From: Craterostigma plantagineum
Taxonomy: Eukaryota; Streptophyta; Magnoliopsida; Lamiales; Linderniaceae
Direction of reading: 5' to 3'
Length of the DNA stretch: 64,000 bases
Assembly (NCBI GenBank): GCA_027422505.1
Contig: JAPQWV010000017.1
Location: 16,307,501-16,371,500, forward strand
A program made the translations under genes and the position numbers. The notes under the pieces are model-generated. The model had not been told where the DNA came from. It worked only from the letters and a program-made list of their open reading frames with translations, and made no database searches. Shown in pieces: positions 1 to 8,736 of this stretch. The first letter of the stretch is position 1; each line of letters opens with the position of its first letter.

Positions 1-2352
1 AAGGATTGGCTTGAGATGTTACCACCTAGATCGATCACTACGTGGGAGGAGATGCGAGCCGCTTTCATCAACCACTATTTCCCACTCTCGAAGGTGCTAA
101 GGTTAAAGACAGAGATCTCCCTATTCCATCAGAAGGACTCAGAAAACCTCTACGAGGTGTGGGAGCGATATAAGGCGCTACTGAAGAGGTGCCCGCAGCA
201 CGGGATGTCGAAGGCAGCCCAGATCAACCGATTCCATGAGGGGCTCAACGATCAGACTGTCCATATGTTAGATGGAGCCGCAGGAGGAGGACTCGTGAAG
301 CTTAATGCCACCGACGCGTGGAATTTAATCGAGGACTATTCGAGGAATAGCTTCATGAGGGGCAATACCAGGATGAAGACACCCGGTGTATTTGGAGTTA
401 GCGAGGAGACGGCCACTAATGCCAAGATCGAGGCGCTTCAGCAGCAACTTGCCTCGACGAACTCCCAGTTGCAGACGGTGATTGGCGCATTACTTCCTAA
501 GTCTGGGCAGGCGCAGCCCGTGAACGCCGTAGCCACCACCACACCGACGCAGCACACGCCGTACGTGCCCTTGTGCGGAATTTGCGGTGCTGCCCACGAG
601 ACCTCAGAATGCCAACTTGGACAGTCATTGGAGCACGTCGACTATATGGGCAACTACCAAGGCGGCCAGCGGAATTTCCAACCTCGGGCTCATCCTAACT
701 TGGCGTACGGGAATCAGAATCATCAGGGCCAAGGACCGCCAGGATTTCAGCCCAGACCGCCCGGATTCCAAAACGGGCCACCACGACAGTACCAGAATGC
801 GCCCGTGGGAGGATCCGACGACATGAGGGAGATGAAGGACATGATGAAGACGCTTCTCACGAATTTCAGTAGCACCACCGCAGCCCACGAAAGCCGAATG
901 ACAAAGATGGAAGAGTACATGGAGGCGAATGACATCCGTGCTCAGAATACAGACGCCTCGATCAAGAGGTTGGAGCAACAAGTGGGGCAATTAGCAAAGC
1001 AAATGGCGGGGCGAAATCAAGGATCACTCCCGAGCTACACCGAGGCAAACCCCAAGGAGTATTGCAATGCGGTAATCCTGAGAAGCGGGAGAGGATTACA
1101 AGAAGCTCCTACCAAGCAGAATTTAAAGGAGAAAGTCGATTTCGAGGGCCACGACGAGCCAGAAGTGGAGGGAAGTAAGGGCGACGGAGTCGAGAAGGTC
1201 AAGGATGATGAGAGAAAGACGCGACCATTCGTGAAGCCGTATCAACCAAAGATCCCATATCCAGCTCGATTGAGGGGAGCTGCACCTGAAATAGAGAAGG
1301 TTCAACCTAAAAAGGAGGAGGCTGCACCCGAAATAGAAAAAGCGAGGGAGAATGAGCGGCCACCAGTGATGCCGTATCAGTCGAAGACTCCCTATCCAGT
1401 ACGGTTGAAGAAGGACAAAGACGAGGCGCTAATTGGCAGATTTATAGGTATGTGCAAAGAATTACATATTAACTTACCGTTTATTGAAGCTATTGTGCAG
1501 ATGCCCAGTTTCGTTAAGTTCCTGAAGGACTTGCTGATGAATCGACGGAAGCTCGAACACGTCTCCACGGTATACCTACGGGGAGAGTGCTCGGCGATAC
1601 TTCAGAGCAAGATACCGAAAAAACTCAAGGACCCAAGGAGTTTTACTATTCCTTGTCTGATAGGCGATTTAGTAGTTGAGCATGCTTTAGCTGATCTAGG
1701 CGCTAGTATAAATTTAATGCCGTACTCCATGTTTAAGCGTTTAGGATTAGGTAAACCACGACCCACTAGAATGAGTATTCAATTGGCCGATAGATCGTTA
1801 AAATACCCTCTAGGTGTTATCGAGGATGTTCTAGTTAAGGTCGATAAGTTCGTTATCCCTGCTGATTTTGTGATCTTAGACATGGACGAGGATGAAAATG
1901 TTCCATTAATTCTAGGTAGACCATTCTTAGCTACAGGCGAGACCATGATAGATGTTAGGAATGGAACATTAACCTTGACAGTAGACGGCGAAAAAGTTAC
2001 ATTCAATATGGCTGATTCGATGAAAAAGAGCAACGAGCAAGATGATAAATGCTATTTCTTAGATGTCTTTGAGCGCGATTTTCTCTTTTCTGTGCAAGGT
2101 CTGTCACAGGTCAGCAAGCATGATAGGCACACGATTATGGAAATCGATAAGTGTGGGGAGGAGATCGACGAACCCATCATAGCCATCGACGAGAGCAGCG
2201 AAGAAGTTAAGGACAAGAGCCCAGTCGAGGAGCAACCGCCACTAGAGTTGAAACCGCTGCCCGGCGAAAGGCGACACCTCCAAGGTATGGATGTAGGCGA
2301 GGGAAACTTAAGTAGAAAAGAGATGTTGTACCTCGACTTCCAGCCACCCTAA
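1..2352 (+). CDS. Athila gag-protease polyprotein, partial, fused to integrase tail
   Basis: The frame is open from base 1 (the first Met is at 16), so the true N-terminus lies upstream. The first third is a retrotransposon gag domain, including LFHQKDSENLYEVWERYK and CPQHGMSKAAQINRFHEG. It is followed by a zinc-knuckle-like motif, CGICGAAHETSEC, near codons 190-205, and a Q/P/G-rich linker. The middle is charged, with duplicated PYQPKIPYPARL-type units. A retropepsin-like aspartic protease follows, with active site ALADLGASINLMPYS and flap/C-terminal motif PLILGRPFLATG. The last 21 codons match the integrase C-terminus of the element at 42840-42912 and stop at the same place. The polymerase is therefore removed by an in-frame internal deletion, and the 783 codons seen carry no stop. 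Protein role: capsid and particle maturation. Confidence 0.85.
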   Translation, partial: KDWLEMLPPRSITTWEEMRAAFINHYFPLSKVLRLKTEISLFHQKDSENLYEVWERYKALLKRCPQHGMSKAAQINRFHEGLNDQTVHMLDGAAGGGLVKLNATDAWNLIEDYSRNSFMRGNTRMKTPGVFGVSEETATNAKIEALQQQLASTNSQLQTVIGALLPKSGQAQPVNAVATTTPTQHTPYVPLCGICGAAHETSECQLGQSLEHVDYMGNYQGGQRNFQPRAHPNLAYGNQNHQGQGPPGFQPRPPGFQNGPPRQYQNAPVGGSDDMREMKDMMKTLLTNFSSTTAAHESRMTKMEEYMEANDIRAQNTDASIKRLEQQVGQLAKQMAGRNQGSLPSYTEANPKEYCNAVILRSGRGLQEAPTKQNLKEKVDFEGHDEPEVEGSKGDGVEKVKDDERKTRPFVKPYQPKIPYPARLRGAAPEIEKVQPKKEEAAPEIEKARENERPPVMPYQSKTPYPVRLKKDKDEALIGRFIGMCKELHINLPFIEAIVQMPSFVKFLKDLLMNRRKLEHVSTVYLRGECSAILQSKIPKKLKDPRSFTIPCLIGDLVVEHALADLGASINLMPYSMFKRLGLGKPRPTRMSIQLADRSLKYPLGVIEDVLVKVDKFVIPADFVILDMDEDENVPLILGRPFLATGETMIDVRNGTLTLTVDGEKVTFNMADSMKKSNEQDDKCYFLDVFERDFLFSVQGLSQVSKHDRHTIMEIDKCGEEIDEPIIAIDESSEEVKDKSPVEEQPPLELKPLPGERRHLQGMDVGEGNLSRKEMLYLDFQPP

Positions 2353-2644
2353 GCGAACGAAAGCACGTCCGGCTAAAGACGGTAAAGGAAGCGCTTCTTG
2401 GGAGGCAACCCAGGTGTTATCTATCTAGTATTTTTTTTTTTTTAATATATTATTATTATCATTCATGTTTTTTCTATCACGTTTAGTTTTCCTTTTAGTC
2501 ATGTCAGCCACCACGAGTCACGATACGACAACCATCACGCGCTTAGTCACGACCACGTCAACATTTACGATCAGGGGAGTCACGCTCTTTTTAAACTCTT
2601 TTTCCCTTCCTTTTATCCTTTTTACGTTGAGGACAATGTCAGGT

Positions 2645-2662
2645 TTAAGTGTGGGGAGGGGA
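2645..2662 (+). promoter_or_regulatory. Internal polypurine-tract-like motif
   Basis: TAAGTGTGGGGAGGGGA repeats the core of the tract next to the LTR at 4065-4079, and is likewise preceded by a TTGAGGACA box. The related element has both copies (45699-45713 and 47078-47092) at nearly the same spacing of about 1.4 kb. It may be a second plus-strand primer; this is inference. Confidence 0.5.
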
Positions 2663-4064
2663 ATCTAGTTTGAGAACTTACGTGAAAATTTTTAAATTTT
2701 TATGACGTGTCTATGAGCTTAAATTTTTATGACGTGTCTATGAGCTATAAATTTCGTTAGAAAGGCATGAATTATTGAACTCAGGCACGATTTTTTTGCG
2801 TTTATCTCGAGTTAGTCTGCATTATTATGAATCTTTGTGAGCAATTAGGATATGCATGACTGACTGAATCATGTTTGCCTGAATAGATATAGCACTGTTT
2901 TGAGAGTTTCGTACACATACCCCCATTTCATTGTGAGAGTTTGAGCCTGACGAGCTTATGCTCATTTTTTTTGCTGTGTGACGTACCTAGTCTATATCTC
3001 TCTAGAACTTGCCTGTCTAATGCGTGTTGAAACTGTTTTTGGTGTGTTAGTGTAGAAATGATGAGGGCATTAGGAACTAAGTCCAGAGCCAAAACTTCCC
3101 ACCATGACTAGCCCAATAGTTAGCCCCTTTGAGCCTAAGCCTATTCGTTGCGTACCTCATATGATATGAAATGCCCCTGACTCATATAAGCCTCCAGAAA
3201 TTATATGAACCCGAATTTGTAGAATAGAGCAGAAGTCGGACTTGAGAGTTACTGTTTCAGTGTATGGTTCGATTTTCTTCTCTGTTATTCGTGAAATGAC
3301 TCGCCCTGATTTGACCGTTTTTTGAAATGACCTGATCCCGTTTTCATAAGCATGCCCATAAACCTTTTGGCAAGATATAGGTTTCGGTAATAAGTATCCC
3401 TAGGTACACGGCATTCGCTGTGACGATGTATTCTTTGCGACAAAAGCCGAACCTTGATGTTTTGAGGGAATAAGGGTAGTGCACTAGAGCGTAATTAAAG
3501 GGAAAGGGCAGAAAATGAAAGGGAACTGAGTTGACAGGGGTCGGGCAGAAAAGTCTAGGATTTCGGGGCGAGAATGTTGAATCCTGTGCTGAGACGTGTG
3601 ATTTTCTGTTCGACCATGCTATGTTCTTCGAAATTTTTCGCTTACGTATCCCTGGTTTAAAGATTACATGCTCATTATATATGCGTACCATTTCATGACT
3701 ATTTGATCCATGTTTTTCCCAAAAAGACCCTCAGATTTATGCTTGCCACTTTAAGTAGTAGATATGCGATTAGCCTGCAAGCCTATGGTAGGGGTTGGAC
3801 TAGCGCACGAATTTGAGTGATTCACCATAAATTTAGCCTATACACTGAGCGACTTGAGCGAATCCTTGTGAGAGCATGAGTCTCGATTAGCAGTGCGAAG
3901 GAAGTTTAAGTCGACAAGTGCAAGTCATTAGTGTAACGTCCATGATTGTTTCCTTGATTCTTTTCGTGCCTTCTAGTTTTGATGATAAATTGCGAACGAT
4001 CGTGCCGTTATCCTGATTTATGCCTTATCTAATTTCTAATTTACTTGAGGACAAGCAAATGCTT

Positions 4065-4079
4065 AAGTGTGGGGAGGTT
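4065..4079 (+). promoter_or_regulatory. 3' polypurine tract
   Basis: AAGTGTGGGGAGGTT lies directly before the LTR start TGATAAACG. This is the expected position and composition for the plus-strand primer of reverse transcription. Confidence 0.75.
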
Positions 4080-4080
4080 T

Positions 4081-4106
4081 GATAAACGCATTTTAGTGCG
4101 TTTATC
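4081..4106 (+). promoter_or_regulatory. LTR-terminal hairpin
   Basis: GATAAACGCA and TGCGTTTATC form a perfect 10-bp inverted repeat around TTTTAG at the very start of the LTR. In the LTRs at 21270 and 47093 the ninth base and its partner have both changed (C to T and G to A), so pairing is kept. Confidence 0.65.
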
Positions 4107-4267
4107 GTAGTACTTTATTAGGGTATAACATAGTTTTAGCAATCACTTTGTGCATTTATTCAACATATTTACACCTATTTTGATGTTAAAGGAGCTTAGG
4201 ACGAGTTTCGGGCGAAAAGGAGCGAAAACGGAGCAAAACGGCGCGAAAAAGGGCGAAACTGCCCTCG

Positions 4268-4510
4268 GTCACGGCCAGACGCATTACGCGTCACGGCCGT
4301 GACGAGGGACAGTGAGCGAGAGAGCGGGGCGCTGATGATGGTCATGGCCGTGACGCTTAATGCGTCTGGCCGTGACGCTAGGCAGAGAAGCCCACTGATG
4401 ATGGTCACGGCCGTGACCATCGATGCACTTGGCCGTGACGCATGGTTTCGATATTCTCGCGTAGAGTCGGTGATGGTCACGGCCGTGACGTCCCATGTCC
4501 CAGGCCGTGA
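4268..4510 (+). promoter_or_regulatory. CACGGCCGTG palindrome array in U3
   Basis: At least seven full or half copies of (G)TCACGGCCGTGA(C) or GGCCGTGAC occur within 245 bp, grouped as pairs spaced by roughly 10-14 bases, and they end just before the TATA box. The same array occurs in every LTR of this family here. It probably forms transcription-factor sites or upstream enhancers of the element promoter; the binding protein cannot be named from sequence. Confidence 0.55.
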
Positions 4511-4526
4511 CCCGTGCGAAATTTAG

Positions 4527-4534
4527 TATAAAAG
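4527..4534 (+). promoter_or_regulatory. LTR TATA box
   Basis: TATAAAAG followed by CCCAAATTCGA. The same box occurs at 21675 and 47457, and on the minus strand near 9420. It marks the likely U3 promoter. Confidence 0.7.
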
Positions 4535-4911
4535 CCCAAATTCGACTCAGAAAGAGGGACTTCGATCAGATACAAATCCTAAACCCTCTAGAGACGAAAA
4601 ATAGCACGAAAGAACGAAGAATCACGCCCCGGAGCGCGAGAGACGGAGTTCTACGCAAACGTGAACGAAGAACAAAGATCTACCCGAGCTTTCAACGATT
4701 ATGAGTTCTTTTCTCTTAATTTCTATTTCCTTAGTTGTTTTTCCTTCTATTATGCGTAGCTAATTCCCTTTGTGTTTGGGATTAGATGAACGCTAGGATA
4801 TTTCGTAGTTAAGACTTTTAATTATCGTGACTATGTGTTTTGACTATTTATCGTTCTATGAAATTGTTTCGTTGCTTTAATATGTCTATGTGTTAAAGTA
4901 ATTGTTTGGAA

Positions 4912-5066
4912 AATCGTTTAGGGCGACAGCTAAATAACGATTAGGCCATTCGTAGAAGATAGGATTCGAGTATAGGGCGAAAGCAAATACTCGATCCTCG
5001 CCGTTAGTAATTAATGAATTGTAGATCCCCGCGAGCGTTTAGGGCGACAGCAAACTCGCGAGCGGG
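4912..5066 (+). promoter_or_regulatory. Three hairpins with a common loop in R/U5
   Basis: Hairpin 1 (4912-4942) pairs AATCGTT with AACGATT. Hairpin 2 (4962-4997) pairs TCGAGTAT with ATACTCGA. Hairpin 3 (5027-5066) pairs CGCGAG with CTCGCG. Each encloses the core AGGGCGA(C/A)AGC while the stems are unrelated in sequence. They lie downstream of the TATA box and so would be in the element RNA leader. A role in packaging, dimerisation or translation is inference. Confidence 0.6.
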
Positions 5067-5138
5067 CAGGAAAATTACTGCGATCTAGTCAGAATCACGT
5101 AGGAGCGATAGTTCATTGTCTTAGCCAACAATACCTAG

Positions 5139-5154
5139 CGGGATTCGAATCCCG
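5139..5154 (+). other. B-box-like / T-arm-like palindrome in LTR
   Basis: CGGGATTCGAATCCCG is a perfect 16-bp palindrome resembling a tRNA T-arm and the RNA polymerase III B box. It is kept in the LTRs near 22309 and 26238 (minus), and changed in the copy near 48098. Confidence 0.45.
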
Positions 5155-5455
5155 AGCACTTTTTATTATCTGAAAGCTTCGTACCAGTTTAACGTGTCCT
5201 TTGAATTTCTAGTCGATTTAGGGGTAAGTGTTAGGTTAAGTCATCAAAAATCTGCGTATTTTATTCAGGCTAAATATCGAGTCGATAGGTAATTACTAGT
5301 ACTTGATTTATTCCTCGTGTTCGATACTCGTCTACTCACTCTACTGCACTACAAACGATAGGTTCACTGCCTATCGCACGTCGGTGATAGTAATTTAGTA
5401 TACGTTTTATTTATTACTTGTCGCACATTTTCATTCACACACCACGTGTCGATCA

Positions 5456-7474
5456 CCCGCTTTGAAAACCGGATGGTCTGGGCTGAAATTCTGGTGGCCC
5501 TTGCCCCTAGTGGTTCTGATTCCCATACGCCAAGTTAGGATGTGCTCGGGGATGGTAACTCCACTTGCCGCCTTGGTAGTTCCCCATGTAATCTATGTGC
5601 TCTAGGGGTTGCCCGAGTTGGCATTCGGACGTCTCGTGGGCTGCACCATAAATCCCGCACAGTGGTATGTACGGTGTATGCTGCGTCTGTGCGGTGGTTG
5701 TCACGGCGTTCACGGGCTGTATCTGCCCTGATTTGGGAAGGAGTGCACCAATCACCGTTTGCAATTGAGAATTCGTCGCCGCGATTTGTCGCTAGAGCGC
5801 CTCGAATTTGGCATTCGTGGCCATCACCTCGCTTACTCTGAATACGCCTGGCATCTTCATCATCGTATTTCCCCTCATGAAACTGTTCCTTGAGTAGTCC
5901 TCGATCAGGTTCCAAGCCTCGGTCGCAGTGAGCTTCGCGAGCCCTCCTCCTGCGGCTCCGTCTAGCATGTGAACGGTCTGATCATTGAGCCCCTCGTGGA
6001 ATCGGTTGATTTGGGCGGCCTTCGACATCCCGTGTTGCGGGCACTTCTTCAGTAGCGCCTAGTATCGCTCCCATAGCTCGTAGAGATTTTCTGAATCCTT
6101 TTGGTGGAAAAGGGAGATTTCCGTCTTCAACCTTATAACCTTTGATAATAGGAAGTAATGGCCAGTGAACGCGGCTCGAAGCTCTTCCCATGTAGTGATT
6201 GATCTGGGCGGCAACTAGGGGTGGGCAATCGGGGTCGGGTTTCGGGTACCCGACCCGACCCGATCGGGTTTTACCCGATCGGGGGTGAAAAGTCGGGTTT
6301 CATCGGGTATCGGGTACCCGATGTTATATTTCGGGCCGGCTTTCGGGTAGCAATGTGCTACCCGAAAAACCGATCGGGTACCCGCACTGAATTAAAAAAA
6401 AAAGCCATAACCTACAGCCCACTAACTGAGTTTTATGTCTGTTTCTTGACCATAATGCTTTTTTCTTTCGATTTCACATAGAGAAGGCATTTTGTAGCGT
6501 ACAGTGCCCCCACGAGCAAATCTCAATTGAAGAAACCAAAGTGAGGCATATTCGTTCTAAGAAGAGAGAACCGTTGGAAGACTGCTCTGTTTCGCCTTGT
6601 TCCACCCATACACACACTCACCTCTCAACAGTCGACCTCGACGGTACACGGATAAAGATACACCACAGTCCACATCAGACCTGCCAACGCACTCGCCAAT
6701 CTCCTTCCTTGACCTCGCTGTTCTACAGCTGTCCATGGCCACATCCCAGGTCGTTACTCCGTAAGAATTTCACGAACCCTAATTCTATATTTCGAGATTT
6801 ATCGATTGCTTGCAATTTCGAGTCCTCGATTATTCTAAGGTTATATGTATTGTTAGAATAGATTTAGAATTCATGGGTAATGATTTTGGGTGTCAATTTT
6901 GCGGTTTGGGTCCTCGTGATTTCTAAGGTTCGTTAGAATTAAGTTTCTTTAATAATCAACCAATGAATAAAAAAAAAAGACAAAACCCGAACCCGATGAT
7001 CGGGTTTCGGGTACCCGATTGTCGGGTACCCGATTTTTGTCGGGTCGGGGTCGGGTATCAAAATTGAAACCCGCACATGTCGGGTACCCGACCCAAAAAA
7101 CCCGATACCCGAAAAACCCAACCCGATCCCACCCCTAGCGGCAACATCTCCAACCAGTCCTTCGCCCTGAACTTGAGTGAGAATGGAACATAAGCTTGAT
7201 TGCATCGCTCGAGACCCCATTAATTTTGATGGTGTCTGTCACTATCAGAAAGGCCTTCAGGTGCGAGTAAGGATCGTCGTCTAGATTTCCCTCATACTGG
7301 GGCCGTTTGGAAAATCAGCTGAAGCCAAGAATAATTCAGCTCGAAGTTATTGTTCTCGATCGGCGGAATAACGGTCGCCGACTCTGTATCGCCTAGTGCA
7401 ACGTTCTTGAGCAGATCTTGTAACGATTGCTCCTCCTCTGGAAAGTTACGGACAGGTGCTTCATGGTCCGCCAT
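5456..7474 (-). pseudogene. Athila gag, interrupted and decayed
   Basis: The N-terminus starts MADHEAPVRNFPEEEQSLQD at 7474. The capsid part continues after the MITE at 6216-7137: MSKAAQINRFHEGLND at 6028 and SRNSFMRGNT, then the zinc-knuckle-like CGIYGAAHETSEC near 5640 with its second Cys replaced by Tyr. Comparison with the plus copy at 1-2352 shows frame changes near 6060-6180 and a stop near 5793. Sequence is lost past 5456 where the other element inserted. It is not expected to make a product. Confidence 0.8.
6216..7137. mobile_element. hAT-type MITE, family A, copy 1
   Basis: The ends are TAGGGGTGGG and CCCACCCCTA, flanked by a perfect 8-bp TSD GCGGCAAC (6208-6215 and 7138-7145); 8 bp is diagnostic for the hAT superfamily. 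About 170 bp at each end is built of GGGTACCCGA/CCCGATCGGG palindromic subrepeats. The interior holds no transposase. Removing it and one TSD restores the gag sequence, so it came after the Athila insertion. A second copy lies at 27564-28507. Confidence 0.9.
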
Positions 7475-7609
7475 ATTTTCTTCTGTCTCCGGTTTATCTA
7501 CTGATATCTCCTCTCGGAAATTTTATGCCGACTCCTGGGAGCTGTCCTCTGAGTAACTGACTAAAGCTTCTTGCGAGTCACTGGTCACTACTTCGGAATC
7601 GTATCTGAG

Positions 7610-8438
7610 TAGACATGCCCAACCGCCGGTTAACGGTTGGTAACCGGCGGTTGACGGTTAGTCGGAAGGACTAACCGTCGTCTAACCGTGCGGGGGCGGT
7701 TGACGGTTAGCCGCCCCCGGTTGACGGTTACGGTTGCCCGGCGGTTAAACCGCCGGTTAGACTAATTTTTATGGTGAGGAACGGCGAGTTATCGAGTCAG
7801 ACGCAGACGTCCGCCGACGAACTGTATTTTTTATGGTGATGTAGCTTTAGCTCGAAGGTTGAAGACGCTGCTACAGTAATACAGTTCATTTAAGTTTAAT
7901 GGGCTTTAATGGGCCTTTAGTTAGTTTAAAAGCCCATAATAAAGTTCTGAAATAAATCAATAATATTACACCTTAAATAAATAAATAACATAAAAATGTA
8001 AGACAGAAATCATTTTCTCTCTCCACTACTTTTCGTCTTCTTCGTAGTCCGTCTTCTCCAGGCCAACATAGAAAAGCTCCACTCCACCTCCAATTTTCAT
8101 AAATAGAAACCAAAACCTTAAATTAACAATAAAAGAAGAAAAAGAAATAGAGATAGAGGGGTGAACCCTACTGTACCTATAGCTGAGTATCTGCTCGCAC
8201 ACAGCCGCGAGCCTCTTTCGACCTCGTCATTTGAATATATTTTTTTAAACCTAACCGCCGGTTAATCGCTGAACCGGCAATTTTTAACCGCCGGTTGGCG
8301 GTTGGTCAGAAGGACCAACCGGCCCGTAACCGGCACCCAATGGTTGCCGGTTACGGTTGGTGCCGGTTACGGTTGCAGTTCCGTAACCGGCGGTTACCGG
8401 TTGTAACCGCCGGTTACGGTTGAAAATGGGCAAGTCTA
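7610..8438. mobile_element. hAT-type MITE, family B
   Basis: The ends are TAGACATGCCCA and TGGGCAAGTCTA, with 8-bp TSD TATCTGAG (7602-7609) and TATCCGAG (8439-8446, one change). Both subterminal regions are packed with AACCGCCGGTTA-type palindromes. The middle (about 7760-8250) is AT-rich with no transposase. It lies in the untranslated leader of the minus Athila; the related leader at 25600-25640 lacks it, confirming the empty site. Confidence 0.88.
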
Positions 8439-8712
8439 TATCCGAGTTTCCTTCGTAGCTTACGTTTGAAATCTGGATCTCCTTCAACAATGGGACCCAA
8501 TGGATGGCTTCGGGTCATTCACTACTGAATCAAACCTGCGATAAACAAAAATAAAAATTAGTGAGGGAATAGACAGGCACGTCGAAGAAATAACAAGATT
8601 AATATTGATGTAGAAAAACAAATAATGCAAATAACGCTGTTAACGAAAAGCTAAGAAAACGTCAAATAAAAGTGGCTAAAGTACCGAACTACGGTGTCCT
8701 AATATCTATCTA
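8439..8712 (-). other. Untranslated leader of minus Athila element
   Basis: Non-coding on both strands. It is collinear with 25630-25900 in the inverted segment of the other Athila, and lies between gag and the primer site. Confidence 0.6.
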
Positions 8713-8730
8713 TTCCCGGCAACGGCGCCA
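8713..8730 (-). promoter_or_regulatory. Primer binding site, tRNA-Asp type
   Basis: On the minus strand it reads TGGCGCCGTTGCCGGGAA, which pairs with a tRNA 3' end of the tRNA-Asp type known for Athila elements. It lies 6 bases inside the LTR edge. Confidence 0.75.
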
Positions 8731-8736
8731 AAAACT

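Larger units (their letters stand above)
2353..4079 (+). other. 3' untranslated region of the Athila-like deletion derivative
   Basis: No coding frame is convincing here. It opens with the motif CTTCTTGGGAGGCAACCCAG, which also follows the integrase stop of the element at 42950-42980. It then lacks the roughly 2.5-kb envelope-like block found there. From about 2490 it is collinear with 45550-47092. It contains an internal polypurine-like copy at 2645-2662 and ends in the true polypurine tract. T-rich simple sequence lies at 2429-2460. Confidence 0.75.
1..5455 (+). mobile_element. Athila-like Ty3/gypsy element, 3' part, pol- and env-deleted
   Basis: This is the right-hand part of an Athila-type LTR retrotransposon whose 5' LTR and gag start lie before the window. 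In order it has gag-protease, a 21-codon tail matching the end of an integrase, a 3' untranslated region, a polypurine tract and a complete 3' LTR. Reverse transcriptase, RNase H, most of integrase and the envelope-like ORF are missing compared with the related element at 21270-48428. It is inserted in the gag region of a minus-strand Athila element, because minus-strand gag sequence begins directly at 5456. It can only have moved with proteins supplied in trans. Confidence 0.85.
4080..5455 (+). repeat. 3' LTR of Athila-like element
   Basis: It starts TGATAAACG and ends GTGTCGATCA. Homologous LTRs lie at 21270-22631, 47093-48428, 8737-9912 (minus) and about 25921-26619 (minus fragment). U3 carries a terminal hairpin (4081-4106) and a CACGGCCGTG palindrome array (about 4268-4510), followed by a TATA box at 4527. 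The downstream R/U5 part carries three hairpins with a shared loop (4912-5066) and a 16-bp perfect palindrome (5139-5154). The length of 1376 bp is close to the other copies. Confidence 0.88.

Noticed and set aside
4268..4510. Repeat-spacer pattern of CACGGCCGTGA units suggesting a CRISPR-like array
   Set aside because: The genome is a plant, units are short palindromes with unequal spacing, and they repeat in every LTR copy; they are promoter repeats.
5139..5154. tRNA gene suggested by a T-arm-like sequence
   Set aside because: No acceptor, D or anticodon arms at the right distances.
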